Assembly (NCBI GenBank): GCA_964371785.1
Contig: CAYJOL010000001.1
Location: forward strand, 248,001-312,000
Source: CAVQCT01 sp964371785
GTDB taxonomy: Bacteria; Zixibacteria; MSB-5A5; GN15; FEB-12
Length of the DNA: 64,000 nt
Reading direction: 5' to 3'
The notes under the pieces are model-generated. The model did no database searches. It worked only from the letters and a program-made list of their open reading frames with translations, and had not been told where the DNA came from. Of the stretch, positions 7,628 to 16,472 are shown piece after piece. A program made the position numbers and the translations under genes. The first letter of the stretch is position 1; each line of letters opens with the position of its first letter.

Positions 7628-9916
7628 TCAAGTTGCGGTTTTGGCTTCGACCGGGGCTTCGACTACTTCGTGCTTACATTCCGGGCAACGGTAATATTCA
7701 CCTTTGGCCTTAGATACTTTAAGCAACATAAACGGGTTGTGACAGACAGGACATTCCCGTTTGGCGGGCATATCCCAACTGGCATAATCACACTTCGGGT
7801 AATTCGAGCAACCGTAGAAAATTCTCCGACCTTTAGTCTGTTTCTCCACTATATCGCCATTGCAGCCATCCTTGGGGCATTTGATGCCCAGAGTGATTGC
7901 CTTGGTGTTTTTGCAGGTCGGATAGCCTGAGCACGCGAGAAATCGCCCGAAGCGTCCACTCTTGATGACCATTGGGGAGCCGCACTTCTCGCATACCTGG
8001 TCGGTTCTTGTCCGCGCTTCTTCTTCGGGCAGCGGGCGAGTAGTCTTACATTCCGGATACGCCGAGCAGGCCAGGAATCGTCCGTTTCGACCCCACTTTA
8101 TGACCATGGGTGAACCGCACTTTTCGCACTTGATATCCGTCTTTTCTTCCATCGACTTCTTTATCGCCTTCTCTTTGCCCTTGAGACTGGCGATAGTTTT
8201 CATAAACGGCTTATAGAATTCCCGGACCACTTTTACCCAGTCATCGGACCCTTCTTCGACCAGATCCAGTTCCTTTTCCATGTCGGCCGTGAACTTGACA
8301 TTAAACAGATTCGGGAAATTTTCGACCAATATCTTGTTGACCGTAACGCCGAGTTCGGTCGGTTTCAGTTTCCGCTCGGTCAACTCGACATACTTTCTGT
8401 CCTTGAGTGTCGAGATGATACTGGCATAGGTCGATGGTCTGCCGATACCGTCGGCTTCCAATTCCTTGACCAACATAGCTTCCGAAAACCTCGCCGGCGG
8501 TTTGGTAAACGACTGACTCGGATTCAGCTTCAACAGGTTGAGCGGGTCCCTGACGCTCAGGGTTGGCAGGTTGGTCATGTCACCATTGCCATTGCCATTT
8601 TCATCCGGCTCTCTTTCTTCGTGATAAATCTTCAAGAAGCCGTCGAACTTGATCGTCTGCGAAGTCGCCCGGAAAGTGAATCGCCCGGCTTCGATATCTA
8701 CAGTAACGACGTCATAGACGGCCGGCTTCATCTGCGATGCCACAAAGCGATTCCAAATGAGTGAATAGAGTTTGTACTGTTGGGCGGTCAGATGCTTTTT
8801 GACCGTCTCCGGGGCGCGATCCAAATATGTCGGCCTGATTGCCTCGTGCGCATCCTGAGCACCCTTCTTCTTGCCGTACTGATTCGGATGCGGTGGCAAA
8901 TACTCTTTGCCATAAGTTTCGGCAATATACTTACGCGACGCCGTCAGTGCCTCGGCAGCGATACGGGTGGAATCGGTACGCATATAGGTGATTAAACCGA
9001 CCGGCCCCTCCTTACCCATATCGATACCTTCGTAAAGCTTCTGCGCAATCGACATGGTTACTTTGGTGCTGAATCCGTATTTTTTTGCCGCTTCCTGTTG
9101 AAGCGTTGACGTAATAAACGGGGCGGCAGGATTTTTCGTGCGCTCAGAGGTTTTGACATCGGCAACGGTATAATCCTGCTTTTCAAGTTCGGCGAGATAC
9201 TTTTTGACATCCTTCTCGGAGTCAATGACCATCTTTTTCGCGCCGGTATCTCCAGGCTTTACGACCGTCTTGTCGTCGATCTTATATAAGCGGGCCGAAA
9301 ACTTTTCTTTTTTCTTGGTTTGAAGGTCGGCAAGTATTTGCCAGTATTCCTGCGGTTGAAAAGACGTAATCGCTTCTTCGCGCTCACAGATGAGACGCAG
9401 GGCGACGGATTGTACGCGACCAGCCGAGAGATTGCGGGCGACCGTGCTCCAGAGAAACGGTGAGACCGTGTAACCGACAATTCTATCAAGCACGCGCCGC
9501 GCCTGTTGGGCGTTGACCAGATTCATATTAATGTCGCGCGGGTTGCCGATCGCCTCGATCACCGCAGACTTGGTAATCTCATTAAAGGTCACACGAACAA
9601 TCTTCGCCTTGCTGCCCTTCTTGAGGCTATTCGATACGTGCCAGGCGATGGCCTCCCCTTCGCGGTCTGGATCGGGGGCGAGATAAATCGTATCCGCGCC
9701 CTTCGAAGCCTTCTTAAGATCGTTGATGACCTTTTCCTTGCCCTTGATTACCAGATACTCGGGTTCGAAATCGTTTTCCGGGTCGACGCCGAGTTTTGAC
9801 TTGGGCAAGTCATGAATGTGTCCGATCGTGGCGAGGATTTCAAAATCCTTGCCCAGAAATCGTGACAACGTTCTGGTCTTCGCGGGTGACTCAACGATGA
9901 GCAGGTTCTTCGCCAT
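7628..9916 (-). CDS. topA: DNA topoisomerase I (type IA)
   Basis: A 762-residue enzyme that relaxes negatively supercoiled DNA. The TOPRIM domain has E9 (IVESPAK) and the DPDREGE acidic triad (82-88), and the active-site tyrosine is Y311 in GLITYMRTDSTR. The C-terminus carries four Cys4 zinc ribbons: two nearly identical CEKCGSPMVIK units, then CPKDGCNG and CPVCHNPF. A short insertion reading PDENGNGNGDM (coded near 8583-8603) is unusual and recalls the Gly-Asn run in the Smc of this genome. AAAGGAA precedes the ATG. It follows rpoZ (gap 39) and is closed by a terminator. Confidence 0.97.
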   Translation of the reverse strand: MAKNLLIVESPAKTRTLSRFLGKDFEILATIGHIHDLPKSKLGVDPENDFEPEYLVIKGKEKVINDLKKASKGADTIYLAPDPDREGEAIAWHVSNSLKKGSKAKIVRVTFNEITKSAVIEAIGNPRDINMNLVNAQQARRVLDRIVGYTVSPFLWSTVARNLSAGRVQSVALRLICEREEAITSFQPQEYWQILADLQTKKKEKFSARLYKIDDKTVVKPGDTGAKKMVIDSEKDVKKYLAELEKQDYTVADVKTSERTKNPAAPFITSTLQQEAAKKYGFSTKVTMSIAQKLYEGIDMGKEGPVGLITYMRTDSTRIAAEALTASRKYIAETYGKEYLPPHPNQYGKKKGAQDAHEAIRPTYLDRAPETVKKHLTAQQYKLYSLIWNRFVASQMKPAVYDVVTVDIEAGRFTFRATSQTIKFDGFLKIYHEEREPDENGNGNGDMTNLPTLSVRDPLNLLKLNPSQSFTKPPARFSEAMLVKELEADGIGRPSTYASIISTLKDRKYVELTERKLKPTELGVTVNKILVENFPNLFNVKFTADMEKELDLVEEGSDDWVKVVREFYKPFMKTIASLKGKEKAIKKSMEEKTDIKCEKCGSPMVIKWGRNGRFLACSAYPECKTTRPLPEEEARTRTDQVCEKCGSPMVIKSGRFGRFLACSGYPTCKNTKAITLGIKCPKDGCNGDIVEKQTKGRRIFYGCSNYPKCDYASWDMPAKRECPVCHNPFMLLKVSKAKGEYYRCPECKHEVVEAPVEAKTAT

Positions 9917-9955
9917 ACAATTCCTTTTTTAACTCAGTGGCCGCAATGTATTGTA

Positions 9956-10183
9956 TTACATCGATTCCGGACGGCCAAACTTTACCCTACCTTCGATAAG
10001 ATCTTGAAGTGCGACCATAGTTATCTTGCGCGGCTCGATCTCGATCGCCGGGTTCTCTTCCATCTTCTCCAGTGCCTTTAAGCGCTTGAGATTCAACCAC
10101 CTGGCGTGCTGCGACGCCACAATGACGGCCTGATAACGGTTCAATGTCAACTTGTCTAATTCTTCGACATGTACATCGTGCAT
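9956..10183 (-). CDS. rpoZ: RNA polymerase omega subunit
   Basis: A 75-residue protein. The segment LTLNRYQAVIVASQHARWLNLKRL is the conserved omega signature (N-R-Y/F-x-A-V-x-x-A-x-x-A-R-x-L/I-N). Omega stabilises the beta-prime subunit during RNA polymerase assembly and, in many bacteria, forms one ppGpp site. The ribosome site AAAGGAGA is clear. The position directly after gmk is the classic yicC-gmk-rpoZ arrangement. The usual next gene, coaBC, is absent and topA takes its place. Confidence 0.92.
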   Translation of the reverse strand: MHDVHVEELDKLTLNRYQAVIVASQHARWLNLKRLKALEKMEENPAIEIEPRKITMVALQDLIEGRVKFGRPESM

Positions 10184-10216
10184 CCCGGTCTCCTTTTTAT
10201 TTTACAAATCACCTTG

Positions 10217-10837
10217 TTAAACTAATAATCGAGTGATTTGTTCCTCTTTCATATTTTCGGTACGGCAAGTGTGTGACGTGACAATACTTAGGACCTCGCC
10301 AACAGCTGTGTTGAGATCATCATTAATAACAGCATATTCAAATCTATCGTACAATCTGATTTCAGCTTTGGAATTCTCGAAACGAACTTTCAGTTGCTCT
10401 TTTGTCTCAGTACCGCGCCTGCGGAGTCGGCGACGGAGCTGAGCGATCGACGGCGGCAGGATGAATACAGTAACGGCCTGCGGATATTCCTTCTTCAGTT
10501 TGAGCGCGCCCTGAACATCAACATCCAGCACCATCACGCCGCCACCGGCGAGAACCTTTTCAAGCGGCTTGCGCGGCGTTCCATAATGGTAGAGATGCAC
10601 CTGAAAGTGTTCGGCAAAGAAATCCCTGGCGACCAACTCGGCAAACTGCTGTTCCGACACGAAATAGTACTCTCTTCCATCTTTCTCATTTGGCCGTTTC
10701 TGACGAGTAGTGTAAGACACGGAAAACTGCCATCCTGCTTTACGACGGCTCGGCGACAGGAGGCGTCGACAGATCGATGTCTTGCCGCCGCCGGAAGGCG
10801 AAGATATAATGAGGATGTTGCCGGCTTTACGTTTCAT
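10217..10837 (-). CDS. gmk: Guanylate kinase
   Basis: A 206-residue kinase converting GMP to GDP with ATP. The P-loop is SSPSGGGKT (12-20). The GMP-binding region follows as SVSYTTRQKRPNEKDGREYYFV, then the Walker-B-like VMVLDVDVQG and the lid RRRLRRRGTE. Length is standard. The gene starts 23 bases after the yicC stop and is followed at 34 bases by rpoZ. Confidence 0.96.
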   Translation of the reverse strand: MKRKAGNILIISSPSGGGKTSICRRLLSPSRRKAGWQFSVSYTTRQKRPNEKDGREYYFVSEQQFAELVARDFFAEHFQVHLYHYGTPRKPLEKVLAGGGVMVLDVDVQGALKLKKEYPQAVTVFILPPSIAQLRRRLRRRGTETKEQLKVRFENSKAEIRLYDRFEYAVINDDLNTAVGEVLSIVTSHTCRTENMKEEQITRLLV

Positions 10838-10860
10838 GAATCCACGCGAACTGGACGAGC

Positions 10861-11736
10861 TTATTCCACATTTTGGACCAGCTCGCGAAGTCGCTCTACT
10901 TCCTCTTTGATACTGATAACAGTTGTCGAAATGTTTATGTCAGAACACTTTGAGGCAATGGTATTAGCTTCCCGATTGAGCTCCTGCAGAAGGAAATTGA
11001 GCTTCTTTCCAGCCGGTTCATCGACTTTGAGAGTGCTCTCATACTGCTCAACATGGCTCAGGAAACGGGTACATTCTTCAGTGACGTCGGTCCGCTCCGC
11101 CATCAGCGCGATTTCTGCTTCGAGTCTGGTTGGATCTGCTGCCGAATCGTTTGTGAGCTCCATAATGCGTTTGTTCAACTTCTCCCTGAACTTTTCCACG
11201 GATCCAGCCGAGAGCTCTTCCACTTTCTTAACCTGTTCGGCGAGTATCGTGAGGCGCTTTTTCATATCCTTAGCCATGACCTCGCCCTCTTTCCGGCGCA
11301 TACTGAGCAGATCGTGTAAACTCTTTTCCACAACTTTTTTCAGCGAAGCCCAGATTGCGTCCTCATCAATACTCTCGACCTCAGGCCGCGTGACATCGGG
11401 CAGAAGCAGCAAATCACGCAACTCTATGTCCGAAGTAACCTTGAGCTCTTTCTTCAGGGCCTTCAATTGCTTGAGATACGCCGCCGCGGCCACCTTATTA
11501 ATGAGGTACTTATTAGGACTGCCGGCCGGTTCTTCGAAACCGACATAAATATTTATCTTACCGCGACTTAACATCTGACCGACCAGCTCCCGAATACGGG
11601 GCTCAATCGTGAAAAATTGGCGCGGAAGCTTCGTCGAAATCTCCAGAAATCGATTGTTCACGCTGGATATCTCAACAATGAACTTCCCTGCCTTGCCGGA
11701 ATGTTCCGACTTCCCAAAGCCGGTCATAGAATTCAT
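10861..11736 (-). CDS. yicC: YicC family protein (putative endoribonuclease)
   Basis: A 291-residue protein with the family N-terminus NSMTGFGKSE and the C-terminal signature FLLQELNREANTIASKCSDINIS. YicC proteins have been reported to act as endoribonucleases, so a role in RNA turnover follows from family knowledge. I place the start at ATG 11736, nine bases after an AGGG. A TTG at 11745 in frame is less likely. The centre is strongly helical and charged, as in other family members. It heads the yicC-gmk-rpoZ-topA group. Confidence 0.92.
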   Translation of the reverse strand: MNSMTGFGKSEHSGKAGKFIVEISSVNNRFLEISTKLPRQFFTIEPRIRELVGQMLSRGKINIYVGFEEPAGSPNKYLINKVAAAAYLKQLKALKKELKVTSDIELRDLLLLPDVTRPEVESIDEDAIWASLKKVVEKSLHDLLSMRRKEGEVMAKDMKKRLTILAEQVKKVEELSAGSVEKFREKLNKRIMELTNDSAADPTRLEAEIALMAERTDVTEECTRFLSHVEQYESTLKVDEPAGKKLNFLLQELNREANTIASKCSDINISTTVISIKEEVERLRELVQNVE

Positions 11737-11816
11737 AAGACTCAACCCTGTTAAAAATTAGGCTAAAAAATAGAGAATGAACGGTGTTTGTCAACTGATA
11801 TTCCGCCGAAATCGGC

Positions 11817-12524
11817 TCAATGAGCCTCTTTTACGGCTTCTTGTGATATCTTTTGGTCATCAAGTCGGAAACGGGCAGTCGAATCGACGCCGGTTCGTGC
11901 CGAAGTCGATAGTCTCTTCAGCACCGAATGAATGCGCCGGGCTGATTTTCTTATTGTCAGCATCTTCTGTGTGAGTTCGCGATCAGTGCCGGTAACCTGC
12001 TCCAACACGAGTTCTACAGTACCAAGGATGCTCATCAGCGGATTGTTCACTTCATGTTCCAACACGCCTGCTGCAAGACCGAGCGATGCGGAATTCGGCA
12101 CAGGGGGCGTCCCGATATCAGGTTGCCCTGATGGCACCTCCGACTCGCCGCGCCTTTGTAGCTTGTTGATGATACGTGGAATGACGAGATGAAAACTTGG
12201 GTCCTTGAATAGAAGCTCGTCGGCGCCGCTCTCCAAAATAGTCCTGGCCACATCTTCGGTGATATCACTCGCCATTGCCACAATTCGCACATTGCCATCG
12301 GCACGGCTCAATGAGCGAATGATTTCAATTCCATCAGCAGCGGCGGTGTCCAGATCGACGACAGCTATTTGGATGTCGCCGGTGCGAAGCACGCGCATTG
12401 TCTCAGCCGCGGTCCGTGCATGAAGTATGACCGCGCCGCAAACGCGATGATAGAGTTCTCGTTCGATCAACAAACTCTGATACTTGGTTGGCTCTACGAG
12501 AAGAATCTTAATCTGTTTATCCAC
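11817..12524 (-). CDS. Receiver domain fused to a histidine-kinase H-box (DHp) domain, no ATPase domain
   Basis: A 235-residue protein. Residues 1-125 form a CheY-like receiver with the probable phosphoacceptor D57 (AVVDLD) and K107 (LLFKD); the acidic pocket is reduced to E11 (LLVEP). After a Pro-rich linker, residues 145-210 form a dimerisation/phosphoacceptor helix pair with a good H-box, LEHEVNNPL, where H157 is the expected phosphorylated His. The chain ends 25 residues later, so there is no HATPase domain. The start is GTG 12524, nine bases after GGAGG. It follows the PAS/GAF kinase-like gene by 21 bases, and the two may form one pathway. Confidence 0.8.
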   Translation of the reverse strand: MDKQIKILLVEPTKYQSLLIERELYHRVCGAVILHARTAAETMRVLRTGDIQIAVVDLDTAAADGIEIIRSLSRADGNVRIVAMASDITEDVARTILESGADELLFKDPSFHLVIPRIINKLQRRGESEVPSGQPDIGTPPVPNSASLGLAAGVLEHEVNNPLMSILGTVELVLEQVTGTDRELTQKMLTIRKSARRIHSVLKRLSTSARTGVDSTARFRLDDQKISQEAVKEAH

Positions 12525-12545
12525 CGTTGGTGGCCTCCATTCAGA

Positions 12546-14459
12546 TCAGGCGATAGGGAAATCGATCTCTACAGCAATCCCGTCGTTATCCACCGGTTTG
12601 ATTGCGACCTTTCCGCGCATGAGCTCGATCAATTTCCGGGTGACGGCAAATTGAAGCTTCTGTGCCGATGAATGGCTGTCGGACGTAACACCCACCCGAC
12701 TGAAACTCATGATTCCTGCAAGCTGGTCCCTGTCAAGCGAACTGGTCCGGTGAGTAACGCTCAGGTAGCATCGACCCTCGGCAACATGAGCTTCAACACT
12801 CATATTCGCCTTCGGTCCGTCGTTGTGGAGTATGGCAAGAGAGAGCACGTGATGCACTACTTCGGTGAGCACGCGGCGGCACGCCGCGATCTTGGGCAGG
12901 TGCGTATAGGTACAGGTAATGGCCATTTCCGGAAATTCCGCCAGCAGTTTCTTGAGGACCCCGTTGACCAGCAGGTTAAGATCAGTGGTCTCCGGGTGTG
13001 CTGAACCGGAGGCCATGCGCAGGAGCTTGGCCAAACCTTCGACCGCCGCCTGCATCTGGGTCAACTCTTCATTAAGTTTGCTAAGCAGCTGATTTCCATC
13101 GCTGCCCAGACGATCCAGGAATTGATGTGATATTTGCTCGGAGATGCCGGACGACGTGGCGAGCGACTCCCGCAAATGCCGCATCACCCCAAACCACATC
13201 CGTCGATCCGAATATACCGGGTCGGCCGGATCAGACGGCGAAGTTTCAGGAAGGAATACAAAACAGGCGGTACGGTCCGAGGCCGATTCTCCGAACTTCA
13301 TGATATTGGCAACGGTGTACTCCTGCTCTCCGATTCTCAACCGGACTCGGAGATCGGTCTCGTGGTCGGAAGGGTCATTGGAATTAATGAAGTCCGCAAT
13401 TGAGCCGGCAATCTGCTCTTTGTTCGGATCAGGAAGCGCTCGGAGAAAATTCATGTAATTGCTGTCCAACGCCTCGCGCTGGACAAACTTGAGCATCGAC
13501 GGGTTGTATCCAACAATGGTGCCTTCACTGTCATTCAGGAAAGCGGCAATGCCAAGCGAGTCGAGAAACCCGATAGTGAACTTGATATCAAACGACTCTT
13601 CCGTATCAGTGACTTCGGCGCTCCGGGCTGTCGCCAGGTATGACACCAATCGGAGCACCAATCTGGCCGCGGCGATCGACTCATGCGCCTGTTGGGAGTC
13701 GAAATCATCGGCGAAAACCAACCGTAGCAGATGTCTGGTGCCATCGGACATCTCGAACCTGGTGACAAATTCGTTCGGAGCCGTACCGACCGACTCAATT
13801 ATTCGTTGTACGGAGACTCCATCGATGAATGAATACTCCTGCCCCGTCTCAGCGACTTTTCTATGCATCTCGGTCAATTCCGGGACCGCCTGGTACACGA
13901 CGTCGGCGCTATTTTCGTCACTGGCCACCGAGCGAGGCTCCAGTTTGTCATCCTGAATCAAGTACAGACAGGCCATGCGAGCGCCAATGTACCGGCGAAG
14001 TATTTGAAGGATCGGCTTCCAGTCTCGCAAGTTATCGAGTCCGATTATCTCACTCAACAGAGAATCATAATAGTGGGATTTCGCGGAGTCGTGAGGCGGC
14101 GCACCTATGAATGACGCCGGATCGATGACCATCTGGAAGTTGACTGGATTGCCGGCAATGAAATTCAATGACACGATTACTCTCGCGGTAATGTGTTTCT
14201 TGTTTCGCGAGAGTAAAGTCAGCGTGGTGATATCGTAGAAAGTCTCGTAGTGATTGCGCTGGGCGAGCAGCTGTTCGATTAGTTTCTGCGAGGGTTCATC
14301 GAGAAACTCGATGATATTCTTGCCAAAGAGATCTTCTTTGGTGAGTCCGAGCAGGTGTTCGGTCCGTTCATCGATATAGACGAATCTTCCTTTGAGGTCG
14401 ATCTTACAAACCGCGCAGCGTTTGAATCCAATTTCGCTGTGGGACTGCTGGACGCTCAT
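12546..14459 (-). CDS. PAS-GAF-PAS sensor with degenerate histidine-kinase C-terminus
   Basis: A 637-residue soluble protein with no membrane segment. An N-terminal PAS domain (about 15-110, CKIDLKGRFVYIDERTEHLLG) is followed by a GAF-like region (about 140-285) and a second PAS domain (about 300-410, GIAAFLNDSEGTIVGYNPSML). The C-terminal 200 residues match the HATPase fold in outline (DLNLLVNGVLKKLL; VEIDFPIA at the end). However, the N-box reads VVHHVLSLAI with no Asn at the usual place, the DxGxG of the G1 box is absent (THRTSSLD), and no GxGxG G2 box is visible. I infer that it does not bind ATP normally. It starts nine bases after the subtilisin stop. Confidence 0.8.
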   Translation of the reverse strand: MSVQQSHSEIGFKRCAVCKIDLKGRFVYIDERTEHLLGLTKEDLFGKNIIEFLDEPSQKLIEQLLAQRNHYETFYDITTLTLLSRNKKHITARVIVSLNFIAGNPVNFQMVIDPASFIGAPPHDSAKSHYYDSLLSEIIGLDNLRDWKPILQILRRYIGARMACLYLIQDDKLEPRSVASDENSADVVYQAVPELTEMHRKVAETGQEYSFIDGVSVQRIIESVGTAPNEFVTRFEMSDGTRHLLRLVFADDFDSQQAHESIAAARLVLRLVSYLATARSAEVTDTEESFDIKFTIGFLDSLGIAAFLNDSEGTIVGYNPSMLKFVQREALDSNYMNFLRALPDPNKEQIAGSIADFINSNDPSDHETDLRVRLRIGEQEYTVANIMKFGESASDRTACFVFLPETSPSDPADPVYSDRRMWFGVMRHLRESLATSSGISEQISHQFLDRLGSDGNQLLSKLNEELTQMQAAVEGLAKLLRMASGSAHPETTDLNLLVNGVLKKLLAEFPEMAITCTYTHLPKIAACRRVLTEVVHHVLSLAILHNDGPKANMSVEAHVAEGRCYLSVTHRTSSLDRDQLAGIMSFSRVGVTSDSHSSAQKLQFAVTRKLIELMRGKVAIKPVDNDGIAVEIDFPIA

Positions 14460-14468
14460 AATCTGGTT

Positions 14469-16457
14469 TCAATCGGACTTCAGTAGTTTAACATGGTATG
14501 TTCGCCGATCGGTGTCGACCACTGCTATGTACACCCCGGCAGCCACAATTTCGCCTGATTGATTGCGGCCATTCCACTTGGTCACACTCACAGTATCGGC
14601 ATTCGGACTAAAATTATTGACTTTTTCCCACACGATTTCTCCGGCAATGTTGTGAATCGTCACACTGTTAACGTGGCCGGCGGATGACTTGATGTAAATA
14701 TTGACTGACTGGCTGAAGGGGTTGGGACCCGCGAAAACGTCGGCCGGGCTTTGGCCAAATATCAGAATCGTAACATAAGCGGTGTCGGCGAGATCACCGT
14801 AGGACAGCACAAACCCAAGTTGACCGGCAATCCCGTTGAGGTCGGCCGGTATGATTCTAAGTATACCGGAGCCATCGCCATTGTCCGAAAATAACGCCCA
14901 GACAGGCAAATCGAGTCCGGTGATTACGGGTGGTTCGGGCGATATGCCTACCGTACGGATATCTACAAGAATCGTATCCTGGGACATAAGCGAAAGCGTG
15001 TCAGGCAGATCAAGCCGAAGCAATCTGGCGGCGTCGGCGGCATTCACAATGCCATAGCCGAAATTGTTGTCCGGGGCGCCAGCCTGACTGGCCGTGGCTT
15101 TGACTAACTGAAAGTACTCGGCGGCGGTCAAAGTTGTGTCGTATTGAAACGCCAGGGCGGCGGCCCCGGCCGTAAGAGGAGCCGAAAATGAGGTCCCGTT
15201 CGCCCGAGTATATCCGCCTGACTGGTCCGAAGACCAAACATAGGAGCCATAATTGACCACATCCGGCTTAATTCGACCATCGGCGGTCGGACCGGGAGAA
15301 GAAAAGGCCGCCAGAGAGGAATCCGAAGTAGTGGCGCCGACCGCCAGCACGGAATCGCCATCGGCCGGAAACACAATATGCGGCCAGTCAAATGTACCCC
15401 GCTCGTTGCCTGCGGAATTGACTACGAGTATATTCTTGGAAGCCGCTATCTCGGCCGCCTGCGTTATTAGGGCGGTGTGGCCATCCATCTGCGAGAAAGT
15501 GTAGCTTCCGCTGTCCTGAAAAGTTGTGTAGCCAAGCGACGAACTGATGATATCGGCTCCGAGTGAATCAGCCCATTCGGCGGCGGCAATCCAATTGTAC
15601 TCTTCGATTTTTGTTTCGGTGCTGTAACAAGTGATTTCAGTCTTCGCCAACAGGAAATCCGCGCCGTAAGCTGCTCCTATCAACACCCCCGGAACGTACC
15701 CACCAATCACACCGAGAGTCAGAGTCCCGTGGAAGGTCTGATAGTTGTTGTGATTCAATTCAACGGATGGGTCGCAATCAATCCCGTCCACGGTGGTATC
15801 ACTATTGATGAAATCATAGGTATCGATTATGCGGGTGGAGTCGAATGCCGAATGATGGATGTCGAATCCCGAATCGAACATGGCGACTCGCACCCCTTTG
15901 CCGCTTAATCCGATCTGGTGCAGCCTGGCTGCGTTCATGTAAGCGATCTGGTAACCGGAGAGACCGTAATCAAGCGCCGAGACACGTGACGGCGGCTCCA
16001 CCTTGACTGGAGGCGTGACGCTCGGCTTTGAACGCACATACACGTTGACAATATCAATGTAACGCACAGACGAAAGCGCTTCCAATTCTCTTACACCTTC
16101 GGGCGACGCCGCCACCGCCACAGCGCGAAGCCATTTCGAAACCGCAAGCACCTGGGCACCGGCCGTCCTGATGGAGTCGATCACAGAACTTCTTATCGGG
16201 TAGTCATGAGAGTCCAGAAGGTATGAAGTTGCATCGACTTTTGCCCTGCGGTGTTTAGCGGCCGCTGTCAAAAAGACATTCTGCGGGTCTGCCGCCGAAC
16301 TGTCCAAAAACAACCAGTACTCGCCGAGCGTTGATGGCGCCTGTTTGGCCAGCTTGATCTGAGCGCGCAGGCTTAGTTTACCGGCCGCCTGCCCATGCAC
16401 GTTTATTCCGGCAAGGGTAGCTGCCAGGAATAGGAAAACATATATCCGTGATTTCAT
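14469..16457 (-). CDS. Secreted subtilisin-like serine protease with C-terminal sorting domain
   Basis: A 662-residue S8 peptidase. A signal peptide (MKSRIYVFLFLAATLAG) and a pro-region to about 160 precede the catalytic domain. The triad is D195 (AMFDSGFD), H243 (FHGTLTLG) and S423 (GTSFSAP), with the oxyanion Asn in NSAGNE (351). The last 90 residues begin AGPNPFSQSVNIYI and contain WNGRNQSGEIVAAGVYI, a type IX secretion/FlgD-like C-terminal domain of the FCB group. It should therefore be exported and possibly anchored at the surface. Ribosome site AAGGAAT is clear. It is 15 bases after the dead M1-like gene, so the two are probably co-expressed. Confidence 0.93.
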   Translation of the reverse strand: MKSRIYVFLFLAATLAGINVHGQAAGKLSLRAQIKLAKQAPSTLGEYWLFLDSSAADPQNVFLTAAAKHRRAKVDATSYLLDSHDYPIRSSVIDSIRTAGAQVLAVSKWLRAVAVAASPEGVRELEALSSVRYIDIVNVYVRSKPSVTPPVKVEPPSRVSALDYGLSGYQIAYMNAARLHQIGLSGKGVRVAMFDSGFDIHHSAFDSTRIIDTYDFINSDTTVDGIDCDPSVELNHNNYQTFHGTLTLGVIGGYVPGVLIGAAYGADFLLAKTEITCYSTETKIEEYNWIAAAEWADSLGADIISSSLGYTTFQDSGSYTFSQMDGHTALITQAAEIAASKNILVVNSAGNERGTFDWPHIVFPADGDSVLAVGATTSDSSLAAFSSPGPTADGRIKPDVVNYGSYVWSSDQSGGYTRANGTSFSAPLTAGAAALAFQYDTTLTAAEYFQLVKATASQAGAPDNNFGYGIVNAADAARLLRLDLPDTLSLMSQDTILVDIRTVGISPEPPVITGLDLPVWALFSDNGDGSGILRIIPADLNGIAGQLGFVLSYGDLADTAYVTILIFGQSPADVFAGPNPFSQSVNIYIKSSAGHVNSVTIHNIAGEIVWEKVNNFSPNADTVSVTKWNGRNQSGEIVAAGVYIAVVDTDRRTYHVKLLKSD

Positions 16458-16472
16458 CGAAATTCCTTACCG

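Noticed and set aside
10394..11548. A 384-codon open frame on the plus strand opposite gmk and yicC
   Set aside because: It spans two recognised genes on the other strand, is Ser/Arg-rich, and resembles no protein family.
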